In this document: positions 35,014 to 41,203 of the stretch, in pieces
How the letters are laid out: each line of letters opens with the position of its first letter
Numbering within the stretch: position 1 is the stretch's first letter
NCBI GenBank assembly: GCA_028357285.1
Contig: JAOMWM010000010.1
Location: forward strand, 1-41,203
DNA: 41,203 nucleotides
Reading direction: 5' to 3'
From: Schleiferiaceae bacterium
GTDB taxonomy: Bacteria; Bacteroidota; Bacteroidia; Flavobacteriales; Schleiferiaceae
Translations under genes and position numbers: made by a program
The notes under the pieces: model-generated
Told to the model about the DNA's origin: nothing
Database searches by the model: none
Seen by the model: only the letters and a program-made list of their open reading frames with translations

Positions 35014-36446
35014 TGCGCCGGTTAGTACTCACTCTTTTCTTTATAGCCCATCAGCACTGTGCAGGTCAAGGGACTTCTATGACACTCTTGTTTGAGCCGC
35101 TAGAATCCACTAATGACATGATGTGGGTGACCCAACGATTTGAGTTGGTCAAGGATTATACAAAAACAAAAACTTCTATTACGGCCGGTCTAGAAACTCA
35201 AAGTGCCGTTTGGGGTAATTATGGTGGTTTTTATGCTTTCGGATTTACAGGAGGTGTTTATCAATTTTTACGTCCATGGGTATTCGCTAATATGGGCGGC
35301 TCGATAGCCTCTGGAGGCGGCGCAGGTGCCCCGGACGGCGATGGATTAATGTACCGTGGGTATGCAGGGTTAAGCATCAAACATAAACACGGATTAGTAG
35401 ATTTAGCCTACAACCACATCGATTTCCATTCAGGTGCGATAACCTCGAATCACGTCTCCCTTGGATTCACTCATGTACTGCCGTATCGAATAGAATATTT
35501 CGATCATAACAGCTATTATCCAACCTATTTTGAAATAGTAACAGGGCTTTGGTTCTTGGGGCCGGAAGATGCCAGTCGCAATAGTGAACCAGTTCAAAGT
35601 GCCTATGCGGGTGTACGTGTCGGACAATATTTAAATACCAAACATACCGTTGGAGCTGAACTGCAACTGGGGGCAGGTGCATTAGGCAATATTGATGGGT
35701 ACATGAATTATTCCATGGGGTTACGATTCAACACGCCTTCTCAACGCCTTTTCTTTCGTACCCATCTTGGATCCGGCGGTGGTGGCGGCGTTTACACAGG
35801 CGGCGGGTTATCCACTATGGTGGGTGCTGGAGCGCAGTTTGGTGGGCATCAATTCAGCGTAGGGCAATGGACGGCATTAAGTGATGAAGCTTCTATTCCA
35901 TTTGTTTCCTACAGCCGGCATATAGATTTCAAGAGCTCTTTAGGTTTCCATCGTAAAGGGGTAGAGTATACTTACAATGACTCACGGAAGGTAGCCTTAA
36001 AAGTGTTGGTTGGAGTGGGACAACAGCGTTCTCCCGGTATAGATCGAAACGGCAATCCTTACAATCCTATGTCAGGTATAACCATGGGACTAGGCATTGA
36101 GGCCTGGAGCAATGAGAACTATTCGTTGGATGCCTATGGTCATACGTTCTGGGCGGCCAGTGGTGGTTACGGTGCCTATGCAGAGGGGTTGTTCAGTGCA
36201 GCGTTTATGAAAAACGGCGAGATGTTTAGATACGGTGTTGACCTGACATCTGGAATAGCTGGTGGTGGTGGAATAGAGGTGGGTTCTGGCCTGATGATTG
36301 CGCCTGGAGCACAGGTGGAATGTAAAATTGGTCCCTTATCAAATCTCAAAATGAACCTCAGACAAAAATACTTCCCAGGAGGCACCTACAGTCCCGTATA
36401 TTTTGGTGTGGAACTAATTCAATCCTTGCCTGTTCACTTATGGTAA
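35013..36446 (+). CDS. Glycine-rich outer-membrane-like protein, paralogue 2 (unrecognised family)
   Basis: A 477-residue relative of the upstream protein, starting at the ATG in TGATG that overlaps its stop; a TTG three bases earlier is less likely. The signal peptide is MRRLVLTLFFIAHQHCAGQ. Three glycine-rich turns lie at about 97-111 (SIASGGGAGAPDGDG), 251-266 (HLGSGGGGGVYTGGG) and 410-426 (DLTSGIAGGGGIEVGSG), about 155 residues apart. It shares the octapeptide GAYAEGLF (387-394), 23 residues before the third turn, in the same relative place as in paralogue 1. The sequence is otherwise diverged, so the duplication is old. The predicted beta-rich composition and aromatic C-terminus suggest an outer-membrane location. 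Function unknown. Confidence 0.75.
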   Translation: MRRLVLTLFFIAHQHCAGQGTSMTLLFEPLESTNDMMWVTQRFELVKDYTKTKTSITAGLETQSAVWGNYGGFYAFGFTGGVYQFLRPWVFANMGGSIASGGGAGAPDGDGLMYRGYAGLSIKHKHGLVDLAYNHIDFHSGAITSNHVSLGFTHVLPYRIEYFDHNSYYPTYFEIVTGLWFLGPEDASRNSEPVQSAYAGVRVGQYLNTKHTVGAELQLGAGALGNIDGYMNYSMGLRFNTPSQRLFFRTHLGSGGGGGVYTGGGLSTMVGAGAQFGGHQFSVGQWTALSDEASIPFVSYSRHIDFKSSLGFHRKGVEYTYNDSRKVALKVLVGVGQQRSPGIDRNGNPYNPMSGITMGLGIEAWSNENYSLDAYGHTFWAASGGYGAYAEGLFSAAFMKNGEMFRYGVDLTSGIAGGGGIEVGSGLMIAPGAQVECKIGPLSNLKMNLRQKYFPGGTYSPVYFGVELIQSLPVHLW

Positions 36447-36451
36447 GTACT

Positions 36452-36459
36452 TAAATTTG
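36452..36459 (+). promoter_or_regulatory. Possible -7 element for the MORN-repeat gene
   Basis: TAAATTTG matches TAnnTTTG but ends only 4 bp before the ATG at 36464, so transcription would start at or just before the start codon (leaderless), or the match is chance in AT-rich DNA. Confidence 0.25.
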
Positions 36460-36463
36460 TACT

Positions 36464-37165
36464 ATGAAAAAACTTTTACTACTCTTCGCACTTTTCACAG
36501 GCTTAACTGCTATGGCGCAAGTGAATCATACTGACCAGAAAGGCCTAAAGCAGGGGAAATGGGTAAAATCATATGAATCAGGCAAGAAACGCTACGAGGG
36601 CTACTTCAAAAACAACATACCGGTAGGAACCTTCACCTACTACTTCGAGCGAGAAGGAGGCATCATGTCAGAAGTTTCCTATCGAGGTGAAACCGGGGTG
36701 GGATTAGCAAAGGCGTATCATACGAATGGGATTATGCAGGCTGAAGGGCTGTATAAAAATCAATTGCGAGACAGTACTTGGCGCTATTACGACAAACAAG
36801 GCGTGCTCACTCAAAGTGAAGAGTATGCTGCGGGTGTTTTACAAGGAGCGCAAGTGACGTATTACGAGAACGGAAAATTGGCAGAAAAGAAGACTTTTCA
36901 AAGCGGTGCACAGGAAGGTATTTGGCTTAGAAAATGGGAAGATGGAACCTTGCGTACAAAGGGTTTATATGAAAGCGATAAGCTCAACGGTGAATGCACA
37001 TATTATGATGAATCCGGAAAACTACTGGCAAAAGGGTCTTATAAAAATGATAAGAAGCATGGGACTTGGTATTATTTCGAGGAGAATAAAGTAATACGTA
37101 AAGAGGAGTACAGATACGGACAATTGGAAAGTGAAACCACGTATGACGCAGAAGGAAAAGAGTAA
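36464..37165 (+). CDS. Secreted MORN-variant (YwqK-type) repeat protein
   Basis: A 233-residue protein with a clear signal peptide ([19 protein letters not shown]). About eight repeats of roughly 23 residues follow, each of the type G-x-W-x-x-Y-x-x-[ND]-G-x-x-x-x-x-x-x-Y-x-x-G, for example [19 protein letters not shown] and [19 protein letters not shown]. These are MORN_2 repeats, as in the family often labelled YwqK toxin-antitoxin antitoxin. That label is misleading here, since the product is exported and no toxin gene is adjacent. Its role is unknown; beta-repeat scaffolding at the envelope is plausible. Its 3' end overlaps mnmA by 23 bp. Confidence 0.85.
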   Translation: MKKLLLLFALFTGLTAMAQVNHTDQKGLKQGKWVKSYESGKKRYEGYFKNNIPVGTFTYYFEREGGIMSEVSYRGETGVGLAKAYHTNGIMQAEGLYKNQLRDSTWRYYDKQGVLTQSEEYAAGVLQGAQVTYYENGKLAEKKTFQSGAQEGIWLRKWEDGTLRTKGLYESDKLNGECTYYDESGKLLAKGSYKNDKKHGTWYYFEENKVIRKEEYRYGQLESETTYDAEGKE

Positions 37166-38333
37166 AACTACGGTTGTAGTTGGTCTTAGTGGCGGTGTTG
37201 ACAGTTCTGTAACGGCACATTTACTCAAAGAAGAAGGGTATAATGTCATAGGATTATTCATGCGCAATTGGGTGGATGAATCGGTCACTATTCATGACGA
37301 ATGCCCGTGGGTAGAGGATAGTAATGATGCCATGCAGGTTGCGGATAAATTAGGTATTCCATTTCAGGTGATTGACATGAGTGCCGCCTATCAAGAACGC
37401 ATTGTAGATTACATGTTCAGTGAATATGAGCGTGGGCGCACTCCCAATCCAGATGTGCTCTGCAACCGCGAGATTAAGTTTGATCTCTTTCTAAAAACTG
37501 CTGTGTCTATTGGTGCAGACTATGTCGCTACTGGACATTACGTGAGAAAATCGACCTCAACGATAGCTGGGACTGAAGTGCACCATCTCTTAAGTGGCTT
37601 AGATTCCAACAAAGATCAGAGCTACTTTCTGTGCCAATTATCTCAGGACCAACTAGCCAAAGCACTCTTTCCTATAGGACATCTTCAAAAATCAGAAGTA
37701 AGAGAAATTGCTAAAACGGCTGGACTAGTAACTGCGGAAAAGAAGGACTCACAAGGACTTTGCTTCATTGGAAAAGTCCGATTGCCTGACTTTCTCCAAC
37801 AAAAATTAGAGCCTAAATCTGGAACTGTTTGGGAAATTCCGCGAGATGCGGATGTTCTGTCTTTACCTAGAACAACTCTAGCTGAAAAAGCGGCGCCCTT
37901 TAACTTTCATCCAAACCATGGCTTTAAGCGTGGCAAGCACAATGGCGCGCATTATTATACGACAGGTCAGCGCAAAGGATTAAGCATCGGTGGAAGTCCA
38001 TTGCCGTTATTTATTTTGGAAGTGAATACAGCCTACAACGCGATCTTTGTAGGTCAGGGAGAAGATCATCCAGGGCTCTATCGTGAAGCATTATTTATAA
38101 AAGCATCGGAACTGCACTGGGTTCGGGAAGATTTGAGTTTATCCATCGGAGAATCTTGTGCCTATGATGTGCGCATTCGGTACCGTCAGCCTCTTGTGAA
38201 GGCCATAGTATACCGCACAGAAGAAGGTGCATATATCTTATTTGAATCACCTGAAAAGGCGATCACTCCTGGCCAATTTGCAGCTTGGTATAGCGGAGAA
38301 GAATTGATCGGTTCTGGAACCATATCTGAATGA
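37143..38333 (+). CDS. mnmA: tRNA-specific 2-thiouridylase MnmA
   Basis: Adds sulfur to U34 of tRNAs for Lys, Glu and Gln. The 396-residue protein has the PP-loop [10 protein letters not shown] at the N-terminus, the catalytic cysteine Cys107 in [12 protein letters not shown], the second cysteine Cys207 in [10 protein letters not shown], and the signatures [16 protein letters not shown] and [13 protein letters not shown]. The C-terminal beta domain is complete. I use the ATG at 37143 rather than an in-frame GTG at 37131; either overlaps the end of the MORN-repeat gene. Its TGA overlaps the next ATG in ATGA, so the subtilase is likely translationally coupled. Confidence 0.97.
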   Translation: MTQKEKSKTTVVVGLSGGVDSSVTAHLLKEEGYNVIGLFMRNWVDESVTIHDECPWVEDSNDAMQVADKLGIPFQVIDMSAAYQERIVDYMFSEYERGRTPNPDVLCNREIKFDLFLKTAVSIGADYVATGHYVRKSTSTIAGTEVHHLLSGLDSNKDQSYFLCQLSQDQLAKALFPIGHLQKSEVREIAKTAGLVTAEKKDSQGLCFIGKVRLPDFLQQKLEPKSGTVWEIPRDADVLSLPRTTLAEKAAPFNFHPNHGFKRGKHNGAHYYTTGQRKGLSIGGSPLPLFILEVNTAYNAIFVGQGEDHPGLYREALFIKASELHWVREDLSLSIGESCAYDVRIRYRQPLVKAIVYRTEEGAYILFESPEKAITPGQFAAWYSGEELIGSGTISE

Positions 38334-39928
38334 GAAAATCCTTCTACATAGCAATTGTTCTATTTCTTTTCAGTGTGAAAGGATTGTTAGCACAGGTGAG
38401 TGCTTCTCCTCACGCTGTATACTTCTCTGCGAAATCTGTCACTCTCGACACCCTCAACTTCAGTTCGTGTTTATCCCAAAGAGCGCTGGACAGACGTGCT
38501 CGACACGGCATCACCTTTTCTACTGCAGATGTACCTGTTCCTAAAGCGCATATCACAGCAATAAAGTCCATTGCAAGCTATACTGGAGTAACTAGTAAGT
38601 GGTTGAATTTAATCTACGTAGAGGCTACTCCAGGTGAACTTCAACGTATTCAGTCTTTACAGTGCGTAGAACGCGTTGTTCCTTTGAGAGGTGGTATGAC
38701 GAAACTGGAGACATCAGAGTTTTCATATGGCTTTTCAGAAAGTCAGACGAAGCAAATTTCTTTGCACAGTCTGCATATACATTCGATTAACGGTTATGAC
38801 GAAACAGTCGCTTTGGGCGAGGGTATGCTAATCGCAGTGCTTGATGCAGGATTCGTTGGCGCTAATACCGTTGTTATTAACGACCAATTAAATACTACAG
38901 CAACAAAAAACTTCGTAGAAGGAGGTAGTAACGTCTACCAAGGCTCGTCGCATGGTTTCAGCGTATTGAGTACGATGGCTACTCAGAATGCACAATACAT
39001 GGGAACCGCGCCTCAGGCGTCTTATGCTTTAATCAAGACTGAAAAAGAATTAAGTGAAACTCCAGAAGAAATGTTGAATTGGATTGCTGGCGCAGAATAT
39101 GCCGATTCAATGGGTGCAGATATCATTAATTCTTCTCTTGGTTACAGCACTTTTGAAGACCCGGCGGACGATTATTCAGTTACAGATCTTGATGGAAGGA
39201 CCAGTATCATCTCGTTGGGTGCCTTGGCTGCAGCGCGCACTGGTATGCTGGTGGTTACCAGCGCAGGAAATGCGGGTGGCAGTAGTTGGGATAAACTCAC
39301 TTTCCCTGCAGATGCAGACAGTATACTCACCGTTGGCAGTGTGAACCAGTACGGCGTAGCGAGTAGTTTTAGTTCCCGCGGGTATACGGTGGATGGACGA
39401 GTAAAGCCCAATGTTTGCGCTAGGGGTGAAGGTGCTGTGGTTTATCGTCCCGACGGCACACTAGCCTACGCAAATGGTACGAGCTTCAGTTCCCCGATAA
39501 TGGCTGGCGCCGCCGCATGCTTATGGAGCACAGTGCCTGATGCTACAGCACAAGAGGTCATAGAGGCGCTAGAAATAAGTGCATCACATTATTACCAGCA
39601 CAATCCTCGTATAGGATATGGCATTCCAAATCTAGGGTTTGCACGCCGTTATCTTTCTAGCGTAGTTGACGGAAAGCTCCCAGAAATAGTAGTTTATCCC
39701 AATCCATTTCCGGATTACATCTCTCTCTTTCTACCGGATGGTGAAGCGCTGGACATTCATTTAGAATTGAGAGATCTTAACCAGCGTACAGTGGCAGTCA
39801 CCACACTAGAATCAAAGCGTTACAAAGCGCTTTGGTCGCCTGGTGACAACATTGCAGCGGGCACCTATATCCTCTATATTGAAAGGGGAGGTCGCACACA
39901 AATGCAACGTGTGATTAAACTGTTGTAA
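38330..39928 (+). CDS. Secreted subtilisin-like serine protease (S8) with T9SS type A sorting domain
   Basis: An exported protease of 532 residues. A signal peptide ([22 protein letters not shown]) is followed by an inhibitor-like propeptide region (about 23-130). The S8 domain has the triad Asp172 (AVLDAGFVG), His208 ([13 protein letters not shown]) and Ser385 ([12 protein letters not shown]), with the oxyanion-type asparagine in VTSAGNAGG. The His motif differs from the usual HGTxVA. A T9SS type A domain closes the protein ([12 protein letters not shown]... [10 protein letters not shown]... RVIKLL), so delivery through the outer membrane is expected. It is convergent with the murQ strand and abuts the small membrane-protein gene. 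Confidence 0.93.
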   Translation: MRKSFYIAIVLFLFSVKGLLAQVSASPHAVYFSAKSVTLDTLNFSSCLSQRALDRRARHGITFSTADVPVPKAHITAIKSIASYTGVTSKWLNLIYVEATPGELQRIQSLQCVERVVPLRGGMTKLETSEFSYGFSESQTKQISLHSLHIHSINGYDETVALGEGMLIAVLDAGFVGANTVVINDQLNTTATKNFVEGGSNVYQGSSHGFSVLSTMATQNAQYMGTAPQASYALIKTEKELSETPEEMLNWIAGAEYADSMGADIINSSLGYSTFEDPADDYSVTDLDGRTSIISLGALAAARTGMLVVTSAGNAGGSSWDKLTFPADADSILTVGSVNQYGVASSFSSRGYTVDGRVKPNVCARGEGAVVYRPDGTLAYANGTSFSSPIMAGAAACLWSTVPDATAQEVIEALEISASHYYQHNPRIGYGIPNLGFARRYLSSVVDGKLPEIVVYPNPFPDYISLFLPDGEALDIHLELRDLNQRTVAVTTLESKRYKALWSPGDNIAAGTYILYIERGGRTQMQRVIKLL

Positions 39929-40141
39929 TTAGTCGCCGAAGAAACCACGAAGGATTTGACGCAAGCCCAATACCACAAGACTTATACCGCTCAACATCAA
40001 AACCATAGATAATGCCGTCCAGTACCATGCGCCGGATGTTCCTTTTCCTATAAATAAAGCTGGACCGGCGAAAATAAAAGGAAAGGACCAGGCCAATTTA
40101 AATAAGCCCGCAACGATATGATCTTGATTACTCTTGCTCAT
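39929..40141 (-). CDS. Small two-helix membrane protein (DUF6095-like)
   Basis: A 70-residue protein starting at the ATG at 40141 (MSKSNQDHIVAGLFKLAWSF). It has two hydrophobic helices, about 17-34 (FPFIFAGPALFIGK) and 41-62 (ALSMVLMLSGISLVVLGLRQ). The pattern GLFKLAWSFPFIFAGPALF resembles the small membrane proteins called DUF6095 in Flavobacteriia. A longer start at 40183 would extend into murQ and lose the family-like N-terminus. It overlaps the end of murQ by 14 bp, so it is probably cotranscribed. Function unknown. Confidence 0.75.
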   Translation of the reverse strand: MSKSNQDHIVAGLFKLAWSFPFIFAGPALFIGKGTSGAWYWTALSMVLMLSGISLVVLGLRQILRGFFGD

Positions 40142-40946
40142 GGGTAGATTGTATTTCATGTACTGCTGCACGCACACTTCCATGTTTTAACAGCATCATT
40201 TCAGCGTATTCTAGTGTAACCTTGGTAGATTCTACAATCATTCGGGTACCACGCGCTATTAGTTTATCATTAGAAAGCTGCATATCTACCATTTTATTTC
40301 CTTCCACCTTGCCCAATAAAACCATAGCACTCGTAGAAATCATGTTTAACACCATCTTCTGAGCGGTGCCGCTCTTCATACGGGTAGAACCTGTGACAAA
40401 TTCAGGTCCAACTACGATTTCTATAGGATGTTCTACGGCTTGCGCTAGAGAAGATTCCGTATTACACGTTATACAAGCAGTTAGCAACCCTTCTTGTCGC
40501 GCTCGTTTCACTCCGCCAATCACGTATGGAGTAGTCCCACTGGCAGCTATGCCTACAAGCGTATCTTTTTCTGTTAACCCATAGGGCGCTAAATCTTTCC
40601 AGGAACCGTCCCAATCATCTTCGGCATGCTCAACGGCCTTACGAATAGCTGAATCCCCTCCAGCTATAAGACCGATCACTGTTTCGTGGTCAACTCCAAA
40701 GGTGGGTGGACACTCACTTGCATCCAATATGCCCAATCTACCAGACGTACCAGCACCTATGTAAAATAAGCGACCTCCATCTTTCATGCGATCAACGAGG
40801 GCCTCCACAAACGAACTGATTTCTGATAGCTTGGAGGCGACAACAGCTGCGACTTTTGCATCCTCCGCATTTATTCCTTGAGCTAATTCTAAGGCACTCA
40901 TTTGCTCAAGGCCGTCGTAAAGAGAGTTGGATTCAGTGGTTTTCAT
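40128..40946 (-). CDS. murQ: N-acetylmuramic acid 6-phosphate etherase MurQ
   Basis: Cleaves the D-lactyl ether of MurNAc 6-phosphate to GlcNAc 6-phosphate in cell-wall recycling. The 272-residue SIS-domain protein has RLFYIGAGTSGRLGILDASECPPTFG, LIAGGDSAIRKAVEHAEDD, IAASGTTPYVIGGV and the signature GPEFVTGSTRMKSGTAQKMVLNMIS. It is slightly shorter than the E. coli enzyme (about 298 residues), a difference at the C-terminus. Its ATG overlaps the stop of the rsmB-like gene in ATGA. No MurNAc kinase or transporter is in the window. Confidence 0.96.
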   Translation of the reverse strand: MKTTESNSLYDGLEQMSALELAQGINAEDAKVAAVVASKLSEISSFVEALVDRMKDGGRLFYIGAGTSGRLGILDASECPPTFGVDHETVIGLIAGGDSAIRKAVEHAEDDWDGSWKDLAPYGLTEKDTLVGIAASGTTPYVIGGVKRARQEGLLTACITCNTESSLAQAVEHPIEIVVGPEFVTGSTRMKSGTAQKMVLNMISTSAMVLLGKVEGNKMVDMQLSNDKLIARGTRMIVESTKVTLEYAEMMLLKHGSVRAAVHEIQSTHEQE

Positions 40947-41203
40947 GCAAGTTTTCTTATCCTGGCCATGTAAAAGCCATCATTATGATGAGATGGATCT
41001 ACGGTACGGTCTTCAAGTAACTCAAATTGAGCGCCAGCATGATGCGCAAGAAAGGCATCTACCTGCTGTCGGTTTTCTTTTGGGAGTATACTACAAGTGG
41101 CATAAACCATGATTCCGTCTGGTTTTAGTAAGCGGGAATAGTCACGAATTATACTGAATTGGACCGATTCTAATCGATCTAAATGTTCAGGCTGTAGCTT
41201 CCA
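40943..41203 (-). CDS. RsmB/NOP2-family RNA cytosine-5 methyltransferase, C-terminal part (gene enters from outside the window)
   Basis: Only the last 86 codons are present. They read DYSRLLKPDGIMVYATCSIL followed by PKENRQQVDAFL, with the TCS cysteine motif and the adjacent ILPKEN, then DGFYMARIRKL before the stop. This matches the end of the catalytic fold of RsmB/RsmF-type 16S rRNA m5C methyltransferases, where the TCS cysteine has a catalytic role. Whether it is RsmB or another member cannot be told from the tail. The TGA overlaps the murQ ATG by 4 bp. Confidence 0.85.
   Translation of the reverse strand, partial: WKLQPEHLDRLESVQFSIIRDYSRLLKPDGIMVYATCSILPKENRQQVDAFLAHHAGAQFELLEDRTVDPSHHNDGFYMARIRKLA

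Noticed and set aside
36464-37165. Toxin-antitoxin module suggested by the YwqK label
   Set aside because: The protein has a signal peptide, the neighbours are an outer-membrane-like gene and mnmA, and no toxin gene is adjacent.
1-41203. CRISPR array, insertion sequence, prophage or integrated element
   Set aside because: No regularly spaced direct repeats, transposase or integrase motifs, or tRNA-adjacent attachment duplication were seen; the tRNA-Asp 3' end is not repeated nearby as far as I can read.

Overview
The window comes from a Bacteroidota genome, most likely a marine or aquatic Flavobacteriales-type organism. Several independent signs agree. Two secreted proteins end in type IX secretion (T9SS) type A sorting domains. 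There is a TonB-dependent receptor with a carboxypeptidase-regulatory-like N-terminus, and a TPR/beta-propeller/CRD/OmpA protein with PorE-like architecture. Promoters resemble the Bacteroidota form (-33 TTG, 19 bp spacer, -7 TAnnTTTG) rather than sigma70. Species cannot be named from the sequence alone. The DNA is chromosomal core: I see no transposase, integrase, phage gene, CRISPR array, rRNA operon or attachment site.

Layout. (1) 1-2600, minus strand: ftsK followed by the start of a lolA-like gene. (2) 2715-11597, plus strand: eight tightly packed genes (amidinotransferase, ctlX, argS, pepD, ffh, folD, queE, Sua5/TsaC-type gene), ending at a hairpin terminator. (3) 11655-16055, plus: a TonB-dependent receptor followed by a T9SS-exported alpha/beta-hydrolase-like protein, closed by a strong terminator. 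(4) 16145-25158: a class IV aminotransferase, yqgE, pdxH, HU, fmt, recQ, a small P-loop ATPase, the PorE-like protein and rarA, on alternating strands. (5) 25185-32971: rhomboid protease, rsmE, tsaD, a giant TamB-like protein, and a nucleotidyltransferase-HAD phosphatase fusion. (6) 33067-33230: a stand-alone tRNA-Asp(GTC) with a well-formed promoter and a bidirectional terminator. (7) 33249-38333: a small secreted cysteine-rich protein, two tandem glycine-rich outer-membrane-like paralogues that I do not recognise, a secreted MORN/YwqK-type repeat protein, and mnmA. (8) 38330-41203: a secreted subtilase with T9SS tail, then on the minus strand an rsmB-like methyltransferase (partial), murQ and a small membrane protein.

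Functional themes. Translation and RNA modification dominate: ArgS, Ffh, QueE, both t6A enzymes (Sua5/TsaC and TsaD), Fmt, RsmE, MnmA, an RsmB-type methyltransferase and tRNA-Asp. QueE makes a precursor of queuosine, a modification that tRNA-Asp(GUC) normally carries. The second theme is the cell envelope: LolA, TamB, TonB receptor, PorE-like protein, rhomboid, T9SS cargo, MurQ and a heptose-type sugar-activating fusion.

The genome is very compact. Many neighbours overlap, including an 89 bp antiparallel overlap (rhomboid/rsmE) and a divergent pair whose start codons share two bases (tsaD/tamB). The most novel-looking item is the tandem pair at 33655-36446. Each protein carries three evenly spaced glycine-rich turns (about every 141 and about every 155 residues), which suggests a triplicated beta-strand module. 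A head-to-head secreted protein with two putative zinc-binding clusters lies next to them.
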